Shown here: in pieces, positions 8,362 through 16,707 of the stretch
Position numbering within the stretch: the first letter of the stretch is position 1
How the letters are laid out: every line of letters begins with the position of its first letter
From: Defluviitaleaceae bacterium
Lineage (GTDB): Bacteria; Bacillota; Clostridia; Lachnospirales; WRAX01
DNA length: 39,860 nt
NCBI GenBank assembly: GCA_009781625.1
Contig: WQVI01000006.1
Coordinates: 1-39,860 of the forward strand
Reading direction: 5' to 3'
Notes under the pieces: generated by a model
Told to the model about the DNA's origin: nothing
Databases searched by the model: none
The model's input: only the letters and a program-made list of their open reading frames with translations
Program-made: the position numbers and the translations under genes

Positions 8362-8912
8362 TATTTTAACACTCCTCGATTATTCCAAATATAGTCAACA
8401 GCCGAAACCACCGTAAATACAATGGCGGCGTAAATTAAAATCTGCCCAATTATATCAAAGAAGATGTGGGGCAGGTCTGCCAAAACCACCGGTATCATCA
8501 CCATCTGCACCACTGTCTTTATCTTGCCCCAAAGTCCCGCGGCTATAACGATATTTTTGTTTGCGGCCACCATACGCACGCCCGCGATGATAAATTCTCG
8601 GGATTCTATCAGTATCAACACCCATGGGCCGATGTCGCCCAGCACCACCATATACACCATGGCCGCCATCACAAGGATTTTGTCCGCCAGAGGGTCCATA
8701 AATCTGCCAAAGTCGCTTACAAGGTTGTATTTACGGGCGATGTGGCCATCCAGCCAGTCCGTCACCGCCGCTAATATGAAAATGCCCATGGCGATGAGGC
8801 GGGCGGTTTCCAGGGGCAGGGCTATGCTTTCGGCCATGCCCATTTGCAAGGCCGCTATCATGAAGGGTATCATGGATATCCGCGCTATTGTCAGCTTGTT
8901 GGGCAGGTTCAT
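8361..8912 (-). CDS. pgsA: CDP-diacylglycerol-glycerol-3-phosphate 3-phosphatidyltransferase
   Basis: Forms phosphatidylglycerol phosphate from CDP-diacylglycerol and glycerol 3-phosphate in the membrane, the first committed step to phosphatidylglycerol and cardiolipin. The 183-residue product has the CDP-alcohol phosphotransferase signature DWLDGHIARKYNLVSDFGRF followed by MDPLADK (D-x2-D-G-x2-A-R-x8-G-x3-D-x3-D) and several hydrophobic helices. The ATG overlaps the rimO stop by four bases (ATGA) and the stop overlaps the cinA ATG by one, so rimO-pgsA-cinA are tightly coupled. Confidence 0.95.
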   Translation of the reverse strand: MNLPNKLTIARISMIPFMIAALQMGMAESIALPLETARLIAMGIFILAAVTDWLDGHIARKYNLVSDFGRFMDPLADKILVMAAMVYMVVLGDIGPWVLILIESREFIIAGVRMVAANKNIVIAAGLWGKIKTVVQMVMIPVVLADLPHIFFDIIGQILIYAAIVFTVVSAVDYIWNNRGVLK

Positions 8913-10216
8913 TGCAATTCTCCAATCAGGTCATATTCGGTAGACTTTGTTATGCGGACTTTCACAAAGTCGCCGGATTTCAGGCCTTGTGCGCCTTCGA
9001 TATACACCAGTCCGTCAATTTCAGGCGCATCGGATGGGCTTCGGCCGTAGTAAACGTCGTCTTGCGAGCCTTCCACCAACACTTCCAGCACATTACCAGT
9101 CTTTTGCAACAGCTTGTCCGCCGAAATTTCCTGCTGTAGGCGCATTAGACGGTCTTTTCGCGCTTCTTTTGTTTTGCCTTCCAAATGGCCGGGCAGTTTA
9201 TCAGCCGGTGTACCCTCTTCGCGAGAATATGCAAACACGCCAAGGTGGTCAAATTGTGTTTCCTGTATGAAATTGCAAAGGTCTGTAAAATCTGCTTTTG
9301 TTTCGCCGGGAAAGCCTGCGATGAGAGTGGTTCTCAGGGTTATGCCAGGTATTGCATCACGTAGCTTGGCAACAGTTGCGCGCAAGTCTGCCTGTGTGCT
9401 TTTGCGCCCCATTAGCTTCAAAATTTTGTCAGAGGCGTGCTGCATGGGCATGTCCACATAAGGCAGCACCTTGGGATTTTGCACCATTTCAGCGATGAGG
9501 CCGTCGTAGATATGCTCCGGATAGCAATATAGCAGGCGTAGCCATTGTATACCGTCAATTTGGGACAGTTCGCGAAGCAGCTCATGCAAAGCCTGCCGCC
9601 CATAGATATCGGTGCCGTAAAGGGTGGTGTCCTGGGCCACTATCACAAGCTCCTTTACGCCTTGAGCCGCCAGGGCGGCGGCTTCGTCCAAAAGAGATTC
9701 CATGGTGCGGCTGCGATATGGCCCTCGAATGGCGGGGATGGTGCAATATGTGCAATGCTTGTCGCAGCCCTCGGCAATCTTAAAGTAGGCATAATGCCCC
9801 GGGGTAGACAACACGCGGCTAGTAGGGGCGAACTGCGTTCGCCCGTGATCGCCAAACGCAACAGCCATCACCTCAGCAATGCGGCCATACTCATGCACAC
9901 CCAAAATGGCATCAATCTCACTGTTTTGGGCAAATTCTTCCCTATATCTTTCCGCGGCGCAGCCCGTAATTATCACGGCACAGCAAAGGCCTGTCCGCTT
10001 TTGCTCCAAGGCCTTTTCAATTTCTTCCCGGGCCTCGGCAACGGCATCTTGCAAAAAGCCGCAGGTGTTGACTATTATGGCCTCGGCCTCTTCCAAATTA
10101 GGCGTGAAAACGCAGGCTTCGCCCGCAAGCTGGCCCAGCATAACTTCGCTGTCCACACGGTTTTTGTCGCAGCCAAGGGATATTAAGGCAACTTTTACGC
10201 CGCTAAGTTTTGTCAT
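8909..10216 (-). CDS. rimO: Ribosomal protein uS12 methylthiotransferase RimO
   Basis: A radical SAM enzyme that adds a methylthio group to an aspartate of ribosomal protein S12. The 435-residue product has the N-terminal UPF0004 domain with three cluster cysteines (SLGCDKN, NTCGF, ITGCAAE), the radical SAM motif GCDKHCTYC, and a C-terminal TRAM domain (VLVEGSQDDVYYGRSP). RimO is preferred to MiaB because of the SLGCDKNRVDSE N terminus and its neighbour pgsA. The start at 10216 has GGGAG 8 bases upstream; the frame is open further up, from a TTG at 10282. A copy of the short GTAGGGGCG palindromic repeat (9822-9845) is translated in the linker just before the radical SAM domain as GRTQFAPT. 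Confidence 0.95.
   Translation of the reverse strand: MTKLSGVKVALISLGCDKNRVDSEVMLGQLAGEACVFTPNLEEAEAIIVNTCGFLQDAVAEAREEIEKALEQKRTGLCCAVIITGCAAERYREEFAQNSEIDAILGVHEYGRIAEVMAVAFGDHGRTQFAPTSRVLSTPGHYAYFKIAEGCDKHCTYCTIPAIRGPYRSRTMESLLDEAAALAAQGVKELVIVAQDTTLYGTDIYGRQALHELLRELSQIDGIQWLRLLYCYPEHIYDGLIAEMVQNPKVLPYVDMPMQHASDKILKLMGRKSTQADLRATVAKLRDAIPGITLRTTLIAGFPGETKADFTDLCNFIQETQFDHLGVFAYSREEGTPADKLPGHLEGKTKEARKDRLMRLQQEISADKLLQKTGNVLEVLVEGSQDDVYYGRSPSDAPEIDGLVYIEGAQGLKSGDFVKVRITKSTEYDLIGELQ
9822..9845. repeat. GTAGGGGCG palindromic repeat inside rimO
   Basis: The 24-base palindrome reads GTAGGGGCG, then AACTGCGTT, then CGCCCG. It has the same ends as repeats at 21066-21089, 39727-39750 and 39801-39824. 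Here it is part of the rimO reading frame, encoding part of the linker between the UPF0004 and radical SAM domains. Confidence 0.7.
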
Positions 10217-10235
10217 GTTGATTTCTCCCATTATA

Positions 10236-10880
10236 TCAATTATCCAATTTTCCCATAAACAGGTATATCCCCAGCGTTGCAAGAAAACCGTTTACGGATA
10301 TCAGGTTGCTAAAGCGTTGAAATATGCCGAAATATTCCGCAGGGGCGGCACCTGTGCCTATGGCACCTACAAACATAAGAACCAAGGCTATCGTGGCGCA
10401 TACAGCAAGGGAAACAAACCTCTTTTTGCGGTATCCGCCAATCATTATCATTACAAAAGATGCAATTGAAAGCAATACAACCGGCGGCGTTACGACAAAT
10501 ACGTGAATTATGTCTTGAAGGGCTGCCCCACCTGTGCCGCTTTCCGAAAGAGGAAACATACCAAAGCCGATGGTTGATATCCAAAGCATGGCCGCAAATA
10601 GGTATATTCCAATCCTCAAGGGCTTGTTTAATTTGCCGCGGATGGCAACGCATACCATCATAATGCAAACCATCCCCGCCGGGGCGTATAGGCTGGCCAG
10701 CCGTGTCCATGCCACAAAGGACGGGGCGCTGGCCGAGCTAAGGTCGCTGACGGCTTGGCTCATCCAGTTGTAACCCGGATAGGCAAGGGGCGCAAATATA
10801 ACGGCCGCCGCATATGAAGCAAAGCTTACTATCCCAAGCAGGCCAAGCCAATTTATAAGTGTTTTCTTTTTAGATTCCAT
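10236..10880 (-). CDS. DUF998-like integral membrane protein
   Basis: A 214-residue membrane protein with about six hydrophobic helices. The segment PGYNWMSQAVSDLSSASAP after the first helix and FPLSESGTGGAALQDIIHVF later match the pattern of DUF998 proteins, whose function is not established. The start at 10880 is favoured by AAAGGCGG about 7 bases upstream; the frame extends to 10925 without a better site. It lies 16 bases after the HIT gene and 19 before rimO, so it is part of the same operon, although it is not one of the usual members of this block. Confidence 0.7.
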   Translation of the reverse strand: MESKKKTLINWLGLLGIVSFASYAAAVIFAPLAYPGYNWMSQAVSDLSSASAPSFVAWTRLASLYAPAGMVCIMMVCVAIRGKLNKPLRIGIYLFAAMLWISTIGFGMFPLSESGTGGAALQDIIHVFVVTPPVVLLSIASFVMIMIGGYRKKRFVSLAVCATIALVLMFVGAIGTGAAPAEYFGIFQRFSNLISVNGFLATLGIYLFMGKLDN

Positions 10881-10896
10881 TAGGATGCCGCCTTTC

Positions 10897-11244
10897 TTAT
10901 GTTTCATAAACTCCATAGCAAACATGAATATGAATATGCTTTGTATTCTGAAATTTGCCCTGATTCATCAGTACCTCGCAGCCGCCCTTTTTGTCAATTA
11001 AAAATTGTGACGCTGCCTTAATTGCTTCCATCAAATCCAGCACGATTTCATCATCTTCGGGGGTTAAATCATGAATAGTTGCAATATGTTTTTTCGTTAT
11101 CACATTTATATGCTCTTCCGAATATGGCCAAGGTGAATCATATGCAAAAGTAAGCTCCGAATTATAAATGATACGCTCGGAAGCAATATCACCCCGCTCT
11201 AGCATTGCGGCTTGTTCGCAGCCCCAACATTCGTGTTTTTCCAT
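10897..11244 (-). CDS. HIT family protein
   Basis: A 115-residue histidine-triad protein. The triad HIHIHVCYG sits at the extreme C terminus, and NVITKKHIATIHDLTPEDDEIVLDLMEAI is the helix preceding the nucleotide-binding site. HIT proteins hydrolyse or transfer nucleotides from substrates such as AMP-amides or dinucleoside polyphosphates; the exact substrate is not evident. The N terminus has a C-x2-C pair (HECWGCEQ) as in some HIT proteins with zinc near the N terminus. It lies 12 bases after the Dabb gene. Confidence 0.82.
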   Translation of the reverse strand: MEKHECWGCEQAAMLERGDIASERIIYNSELTFAYDSPWPYSEEHINVITKKHIATIHDLTPEDDEIVLDLMEAIKAASQFLIDKKGGCEVLMNQGKFQNTKHIHIHVCYGVYET

Positions 11245-11256
11245 GCTATACCCCCA

Positions 11257-11556
11257 TTAAATCTTAAAATCAAAGCAAGCTCTATCTTGCACAACCGTCC
11301 CTACAAACGTCGTCGCCTTTTGATGTTCCGGATGTGCTTGATACGCCAGCAATGCTTCCTCGCTTTCAAATGTGCTGTCCAGCATAATATCCTTGTTGCT
11401 GTAAGATAGCTCGTTTATATACACTTTTAGCTCGATAATGCCATCTATACAACTTGTCAGCGATTCTAGCTCTTGTCTTACCCGCGCCGCATTTTCCTTG
11501 TTTTCGGCATCCGTAAACCCTTCTTTAAAATTCCACATAACAATATGTCTTATCAT
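11257..11556 (-). CDS. Dabb (stress-responsive alpha/beta-barrel) domain protein
   Basis: A 99-residue single-domain protein beginning MIRHIVMWNFKEG, the usual first strand of the dimeric alpha/beta barrel (Dabb) fold, and ending with the VVQDRACFDFKI strand. The HPEHQ segment near residue 75 also matches the family. Biochemical function is generally unknown for small bacterial members. AGGAGG lies 7 bases before the start. It is 17 bases downstream of ftsK. Confidence 0.83.
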   Translation of the reverse strand: MIRHIVMWNFKEGFTDAENKENAARVRQELESLTSCIDGIIELKVYINELSYSNKDIMLDSTFESEEALLAYQAHPEHQKATTFVGTVVQDRACFDFKI

Positions 11557-11573
11557 GATTTTCCTCCTAGAAA

Positions 11574-14153
11574 TTATGATTCTTTTCGTCTTTCCAAATA
11601 TTCCCTGTGCTGATAACTTGTCATCAGCACTTTACGCGGTTTTGCGCCGTCTTCCGGGCCAACAAGGCCCCGTGCCACAAGCTCTTCCATCATACGCGCC
11701 GCCCGGTTGTAGCCTATGCGAAAGCGGCGTTGCAGCATGGATGTGCTGGCCTTTTCCCGCTCTACGATAAAGGCGATGGCTTCTTCGATGAGGGGGTCAG
11801 AATCGCCGGAAGCTTCGCCGCCCTCGGGCACGGCGGTTATCTTGTCAATCATTGCCTCGTCATATTCGGCAACGCCGTCCTGTTTGATAAAGTTTACAAT
11901 ATTTTCAACCTCTTTGTCAGAAATAAAGCTGCCCTGTATGCGCCGCGGCTTGGACAAGCCAACAGGCGAAAACAGCATGTCGCCCTTGCCCAGCAGCTTT
12001 TCAGCCCCTACCATATCCAGGATGGTGCGGCTATCCGTGCCGCTAGACACGGCAAAAGCAAGGCGGCTTGGTACATTGGCCTTGATGAGGCCCGTTATAA
12101 CGTCCACAGAGGGCCGTTGTGTGGCAATTATGAGGTGGATACCCGCCGCGCGGGCCTTTTGCGCCAGGCGGCAGATGCTTTCTTCAACTTCTTTGCCGCA
12201 GGTCATCATCAAGTCCGCAAGTTCGTCAATAATTATCACAATTTGCGGCAGGGTTTCTTCGCCCTCGGCGGTGAGATAGGCGTTAAAGCCCGCCAGGTCG
12301 CGCACTTTGGCTTGGGCAAATTTCTCATAACGCTCGTCCATTTCCCGCACGCCCCACGCCAGCGCGCCGCTGGCCTTTTTGGGGTCTGTCACAACAGGGA
12401 TAAGCAAGTGGGGTATGCCATTGTAAATGGAAAGTTCTACCACCTTGGGATCTATCATCAAAAGCTTAACCTCGGCGGGGCTGGCCTTATACACAATGCT
12501 GGTGATAAGGGTGTTGATGCACACGGACTTACCCGCGCCCGTCGAGCCCGCAATAAGCAGATGGGGCATCTTCGCAATGTCCGAAACGACGATATTGCCC
12601 GCGATATCCTTGCCCATGGCAAAGGACAGCTTGCTTTGGGATGACCAAAAGGCGTCATCGTCAATAACTTCCCGCAGGAAGACAGCTTGGGTCTCTTTGT
12701 TGGGTATTTCAATACCCACAACGGATTTGCCCGGGATTGGTGCTTCTATGCGGATACCTTGGGCGGCCAGGTTAAGGGCCAAATCGTCCGCAAGGCCTGA
12801 AATTTTGCTTACCTTCACGCCTGCACCCGGCGAAAGCTCGTATCTTGTAACCGTTGGCCCTTTGGAAACTTCCACAACCCGGGCCGCAACGCCAAAGGAC
12901 TTTAGCGTCTCTTCCAGCTTCTTGGAATTTTCCAAAATTTGGGCGCGGGATGACAGCGAGGGCTGGTATGTATTTTCGCGAAGTAGCTCTACAGGCGGGA
13001 AGATATATTCCATCTTTTCTGCTGTTATTTCGATTTCTTCTTCCAGAGGAAGGTCGAAAACCACCTCTTCAATTTCTTCTTCGATATATTCTTCTTCGTC
13101 TTGAAGCTGCGCCACCTCTGGCTGATAGCCTTCCACAATACCCATCACATTTATGGAAAAGTCTTCTTCTGTTTCTTCAAAGATGGGCTCAGGTTCCGGC
13201 TCAAAGTCTGGCTCAAAATCAACATCAACACTTGGACTTTCATATTTTTCAAATTCGGGCACAAGTATCAGGTTTTGCGGCGACTTTGGCCTGTCTTCCA
13301 GCTTTTGTCCTGCCCCTCTGTTTTTTATCGTATCTTTCGCCAGCATTATTTCTTCCACGCTTTGAGCGTATCCATCCTCGTCAAGCAGCATGTTGCGCGG
13401 CTTTTTTGTGGGTGCAGAGTAGCCATAATCTTCTCCTCTTATTTCAGGAACACGTACGGGAGCAGGGGCGACAAATTCCTCTTCATATTCCTCTTCGTCA
13501 TATTCTTCATATTCTTCATATTCCTGATATCTTTCTTCGCGCCTTGCAGCCCTTCTTTCATTGATATTCTCCACCCTGTCCTTCGCGGAAGAATATCCCC
13601 ATTTCATCCCGGAAAAAAGCGACCAGCCCGTAATTTGCATAACAAGGATGGCGGAAGCCGTGATAAAGAGGATGTATGTGCCTATTTCGGATATAGCGGC
13701 AATGAAGAGGCGGCTTAGGGCCGCGCCAAGCAGGCCGCCGCCGGAAGCACCGCCTTCAACAAAGATATAAGCGATATATTGAAACGGGCCCATGTCTTCA
13801 GGCTGGGAAGAGCCCACCATATGCGCTATACTTATCAGTAGCACATAGGTAACACTGCCCATGATGATTTTAGATTTTGGCACATCGCCCATCTTGCCCG
13901 CAAATAGCAGGCCACCAAGGATAAGGGCAGCGACAGGCAGAACAAAGGCGCCAATACCAAACAATCCCAGCAAAAGTGAATTTACCAGCCGGCCTACAAT
14001 GCCCGCGTCTTCCATAAAAAGGCTAACAAGCACCAATATCGCCGCCGCTATGATGGCAATAGCAATAATTTCGTGTCTTATCCCGCTTTTTTGTGGCTTT
14101 ACGCCATTTTTCTTTGCTTTTCCTTTAGTTTTTGTGTCCTTTTTTGTTGCCAT
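11574..14153 (-). CDS. ftsK: DNA translocase FtsK/SpoIIIE
   Basis: A membrane-anchored hexameric motor that pumps DNA through the division septum or, in spore formers, into the forespore. The 859-residue product has four hydrophobic helices within about 30-170, a long acidic linker (runs of Glu and EEYEEYDEEEYEEEF), the motor domain with Walker A AGSTGAGKS and Walker B IVIIIDELADLMM, and a C-terminal gamma winged helix (SMLQRRFRIGYNRAARMMEEL) that reads DNA polarity sequences. The start at 14153 follows an AGAGGTG site; the open frame to 14270 would add a hydrophobic leader not typical of the family. A promoter fits at 14206-14234. It appears to be the first gene of the minus-strand operon. 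Confidence 0.95.
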   Translation of the reverse strand: MATKKDTKTKGKAKKNGVKPQKSGIRHEIIAIAIIAAAILVLVSLFMEDAGIVGRLVNSLLLGLFGIGAFVLPVAALILGGLLFAGKMGDVPKSKIIMGSVTYVLLISIAHMVGSSQPEDMGPFQYIAYIFVEGGASGGGLLGAALSRLFIAAISEIGTYILFITASAILVMQITGWSLFSGMKWGYSSAKDRVENINERRAARREERYQEYEEYEEYDEEEYEEEFVAPAPVRVPEIRGEDYGYSAPTKKPRNMLLDEDGYAQSVEEIMLAKDTIKNRGAGQKLEDRPKSPQNLILVPEFEKYESPSVDVDFEPDFEPEPEPIFEETEEDFSINVMGIVEGYQPEVAQLQDEEEYIEEEIEEVVFDLPLEEEIEITAEKMEYIFPPVELLRENTYQPSLSSRAQILENSKKLEETLKSFGVAARVVEVSKGPTVTRYELSPGAGVKVSKISGLADDLALNLAAQGIRIEAPIPGKSVVGIEIPNKETQAVFLREVIDDDAFWSSQSKLSFAMGKDIAGNIVVSDIAKMPHLLIAGSTGAGKSVCINTLITSIVYKASPAEVKLLMIDPKVVELSIYNGIPHLLIPVVTDPKKASGALAWGVREMDERYEKFAQAKVRDLAGFNAYLTAEGEETLPQIVIIIDELADLMMTCGKEVEESICRLAQKARAAGIHLIIATQRPSVDVITGLIKANVPSRLAFAVSSGTDSRTILDMVGAEKLLGKGDMLFSPVGLSKPRRIQGSFISDKEVENIVNFIKQDGVAEYDEAMIDKITAVPEGGEASGDSDPLIEEAIAFIVEREKASTSMLQRRFRIGYNRAARMMEELVARGLVGPEDGAKPRKVLMTSYQHREYLERRKES

Positions 14154-14199
14154 ATGTATTTCTTCACCTCTTATAGTCTGTCCAATGATTTTTAGCATA

Positions 14200-14234
14200 T
14201 TGAATATCATAATATAAAATGATATAATATTCAA
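14200..14234. promoter_or_regulatory. Symmetric divergent promoter pair for ftsK and ytvI
   Basis: On the plus strand TTGAAT (14200-14205), 17 bases, TATAAT (14223-14228), directed at the permease gene. On the minus strand TTGAAT (14229-14234), 17 bases, TATGAT (14206-14211), directed at ftsK. The whole 35-base segment is a near-perfect dyad beginning TTGAATAT and ending ATATTCAA, so the two promoters overlap and probably compete. This is read from consensus matches only. Confidence 0.6.
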
Positions 14235-14264
14235 GATGAAAATGACGTTGAAGGGAAACCATAT

Positions 14265-15344
14265 ATGCAAGAATTTTACAGAAACAATAAAATCTTCATT
14301 GATAAGCTGCTGTTACTTTTAATTATCGCGGCCTGCACGGTGCTTGCCGTGTTTTTGGCGGGCTATATAGCACCCTTTGTGGTTGGTTATATCATCAGCC
14401 TTATTTTGTCGCCTATTGTGGGCATCATCCACACCAAATGGCGCATAAACCGTGGCATCACCGCTGCGGTTTTGATATTGTTGCTTATAGCGGCAATTAT
14501 CTTTTTAGGCGGCTTTCTAATTAGCCGTATTGGCACAGAAATGGCGGCCTTAATGCAAGATTTCCCTCAATACATTTCAGGCGCGCAAGTTCATTTTGAA
14601 AACGCAATGGCAAGCATAGAAAATATGCTGGGAACAGGGCTTGAAATTGACTTTGCAGTGATTTTAAATCAATTGTTAAACATTACCACAGGCCTGCTGC
14701 AAGGTGCTTTGGAAGGCGGCGCATTTCTCACAGCAATACCCTTCGCTGTCATACGCGTGCTGCTTACCATAATTTCGGCGTTTTTCTTCATCAAGGATAA
14801 AGAGCTTATAAAGCAATCTGTCGCGGGCCTTTTCCCAAAGCGTTTTGTGGCACGGTTTCGCATTGTGCGCCAAGGCATTTTAAAGGCCCTTGTAGGCTAT
14901 GTTAAGGGCCAGCTTATCATAATGACCTATGTGTCAACCATTTGCATAATAGGCCTTAGCATAATACGCTCGCCTTACGCCCTTTTCATCGGCCTGGGCA
15001 TCGGCCTTTTCGACCTTATCCCTGTTTTCGGTGCCGGCGGCATATTGATACCCTGGGCCATTTATCACATAATTGCGGGCAACATCACCTTCGCCATAGG
15101 CCTTTTGGTGATTTATGGCGTAGTTTTCTTGTCGCGGCAGATGCTAGAGCCCCGCATCGTTGGTAATAAAATTGGTATGCACCCCATCATCCTGCTGATG
15201 AGCGTATACATCGGTGTTTCCACCATAGGCCCCATAGGCATTTTTGCGGGACCCCTTGTTGTGCTGACGATAAAAACCACCATGGAAGCAAATTTGGCAT
15301 CCCTTACGGATGGGATAAAAAAGAGGGAAAGTCGTAAACCTTAA
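14265..15344 (+). CDS. AI-2E transporter family permease, YtvI-like
   Basis: A 359-residue integral membrane protein of the AI-2E (TerC/PerM) family: a pair of N-terminal helices, an amphipathic central region (EMAALMQDFPQYISG), and four to five C-terminal helices with LIPVFGAGGILIPWAIY and the family-typical MLEPRIVGNKIGMHPIILLMSVYIG. The sporulation protein YtvI of Bacillus has this form; other members export small molecules or sodium. The cargo is unknown. AAGGG lies about 10 bases before the ATG, and a promoter ends at 14228. The HD-GYP gene follows 14 bases downstream. Confidence 0.82.
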   Translation: MQEFYRNNKIFIDKLLLLLIIAACTVLAVFLAGYIAPFVVGYIISLILSPIVGIIHTKWRINRGITAAVLILLLIAAIIFLGGFLISRIGTEMAALMQDFPQYISGAQVHFENAMASIENMLGTGLEIDFAVILNQLLNITTGLLQGALEGGAFLTAIPFAVIRVLLTIISAFFFIKDKELIKQSVAGLFPKRFVARFRIVRQGILKALVGYVKGQLIIMTYVSTICIIGLSIIRSPYALFIGLGIGLFDLIPVFGAGGILIPWAIYHIIAGNITFAIGLLVIYGVVFLSRQMLEPRIVGNKIGMHPIILLMSVYIGVSTIGPIGIFAGPLVVLTIKTTMEANLASLTDGIKKRESRKP

Positions 15345-15358
15345 ATGAGGTTGTCTTT

Positions 15359-16432
15359 ATGCGTTTTGTGCGAATGAACAATTGCAAACCGGACATGATT
15401 GTGGCGCGGCCGTTGTACAGCGAATGCGGCGCTTTGCTTCTAAGCAAGGGCCATCTTTTAACCGACCGTCACATCCACGCCTTAAAGCAGCGCGGCTTCC
15501 CCGGCCTGTATATTTTCGACCAATTTTCCGAGGGCATAAATCCGGAAGAGATAGTTCTTGATGACGATATGCGCCGCATAGCCTTAAACGGCATGAAAGA
15601 GATATTTGATAAAGGTGCCAATATATCCCAAGCAAAAAATCAAGAGCTATGCAAAATTGTAAGCCGCATTGTTTATGATATCGTGGACCATGTCTTTAAA
15701 GTAAACCCAGCGGTGCTTAGCGTGCCCCTGATGAAATCTTTTGACGAGCATGTATATCAACATAGCGTTGAGGTTGGTATTTTGGCCATAATGATAGGCA
15801 AAAATATGAACATGCCAAAAAACGAAGTGTTTAATTTGGGCATGGCCGCCTTTTTCCACGATATTGGCAAGATATTTGTGCCCAAAACCATTTTAAGCAA
15901 AAAAGGCAAGTTTACCCGAGAAGAATTTAATGTGATGAAGATACATCCCGAATGGGGTTTCGACTTTGCCAAAGAAGTTTTGGGCCTGCCGCCCGTCATA
16001 AATCAGGCTGTGCTTCATCATCACGAGAGATTTGACGGAACAGGCTATCCTTACAAGCTAAAATGCAAGCAAATACCGCTTTTTGCCCGCATAATTTCTG
16101 TTGCCGATGTTTTTGACGCTTTGGGCTCTTCGCGGGTATACAAAAAGGCCCAGCTAACAACAGAGGGCTATGGATACATCATGGCCGGCGCAGGACGACA
16201 ATTTGACCCTAACATCGTGGATATTTTTTCAAAAACCGTCGCCCCTTTCCCCACAGGTCTTACCGTAGAGCTTTCAAGCGGCCTGCACGCTGTGGTGGTA
16301 CGCAACAACCCAAATTTTATGACGCGCCCCCTTGTGTGTGCCTTCAACCCTAATAATCTAAAAGAGCGCGAGCATATAAACCTCGCAAGTGATGCAGATG
16401 CTTTGGGCATAAAAATAGTTGGAATAGTATAA
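15359..16432 (+). CDS. HD-GYP domain protein, probable cyclic-di-GMP phosphodiesterase
   Basis: A 357-residue protein with an N-terminal region of about 110 residues (CKPDMIVARPLYSECGALLLSKG) and a full HD-GYP domain: metal-binding H167-D168 in FFHDIGKI, then HHHERFDGTGYP (220-231) and ADVFDAL. Such domains linearise cyclic di-GMP; a few act on other cyclic dinucleotides. All catalytic residues are present, so activity is likely. About 75 residues follow the domain and are not recognised. There is no membrane segment. GAGGT lies 9 bases before the start. A bidirectional terminator follows directly. Confidence 0.88.
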   Translation: MRFVRMNNCKPDMIVARPLYSECGALLLSKGHLLTDRHIHALKQRGFPGLYIFDQFSEGINPEEIVLDDDMRRIALNGMKEIFDKGANISQAKNQELCKIVSRIVYDIVDHVFKVNPAVLSVPLMKSFDEHVYQHSVEVGILAIMIGKNMNMPKNEVFNLGMAAFFHDIGKIFVPKTILSKKGKFTREEFNVMKIHPEWGFDFAKEVLGLPPVINQAVLHHHERFDGTGYPYKLKCKQIPLFARIISVADVFDALGSSRVYKKAQLTTEGYGYIMAGAGRQFDPNIVDIFSKTVAPFPTGLTVELSSGLHAVVVRNNPNFMTRPLVCAFNPNNLKEREHINLASDADALGIKIVGIV

Positions 16433-16433
16433 A

Positions 16434-16470
16434 AACCACCCATTTGCAGGGTGGTTGTAATCTTTTTTAT
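16434..16470. terminator. Bidirectional terminator between HD-GYP gene and deacetylase
   Basis: AACCACCC (16434-16441), a 7-base loop, and GGGTGGTT (16449-16456) form a perfect stem. On the minus strand it is followed at once by TTTTTATAC; on the plus strand a T-run begins about 6 bases later. It can serve the HD-GYP gene on one side and the deacetylase transcript on the other. Confidence 0.7.
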
Positions 16471-16536
16471 TCTTCTTCCTCAACCTCTTTAAAATCCTCT
16501 GGGCCTACGCCAATATAATCACATGGTATACAGGTC
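16467..16536 (-). pseudogene. Possible 3' remnant of a rubredoxin-like gene
   Basis: On the minus strand this stretch reads as an open frame from just after the TAG at the MITE boundary to a TAA. It encodes TCIPCDYIGVGPEDFKEVEE and two more Glu. The C-x2-C-x-Y pattern and the GVGPEDFKEVE end resemble pieces of rubredoxin or rubredoxin-like domains, but the usual second cysteine pair is absent. It has no start codon or ribosome site. It may be a decayed gene end; chance similarity cannot be ruled out over such a short length. Confidence 0.28.
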
Positions 16537-16538
16537 TA

Positions 16539-16707
16539 GGGCCTGTTCCCACTAACGAAAACGCATATTTGCGGTCGATATTTCCGCCACTCTGCGTCGC
16601 TTCGTCCTAGCGTGCCTTTGGGCACGGTGACGACGACAGTCCTCAGCTCCTTGATTGGCGAAAAATCGCCTCACAAATCTGCATTTTCTTATAGTGGAAA
16701 CAGGCCC
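16539..16707. mobile_element. MITE-like palindromic element, type A, copy 2
   Basis: A second copy of the element at 2890-3055. The ends are GGGCCTGTTCCCACTA and TAGTGGAAACAGGCCC, flanked by TA (16537-16538 and 16708-16709). It differs from copy 1 by small substitutions and by changes in the central hairpin region. Again it has no coding capacity, and its right-hand end supplies part of the TAG stop codon of the minus-strand gene beside it. Confidence 0.78.

Noticed and set aside
11607-13718. Long plus-strand ORFs opposite ftsK
   Set aside because: They are shadows of the strongly supported ftsK frame, with repetitive Ser- or Phe-rich products reflecting its acidic linker.
14154-14270. N-terminal extension of FtsK by 39 residues
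   Set aside because: It would run across the divergent promoters and overlap the first codons of the permease gene; the start at 14153 has a ribosome site.
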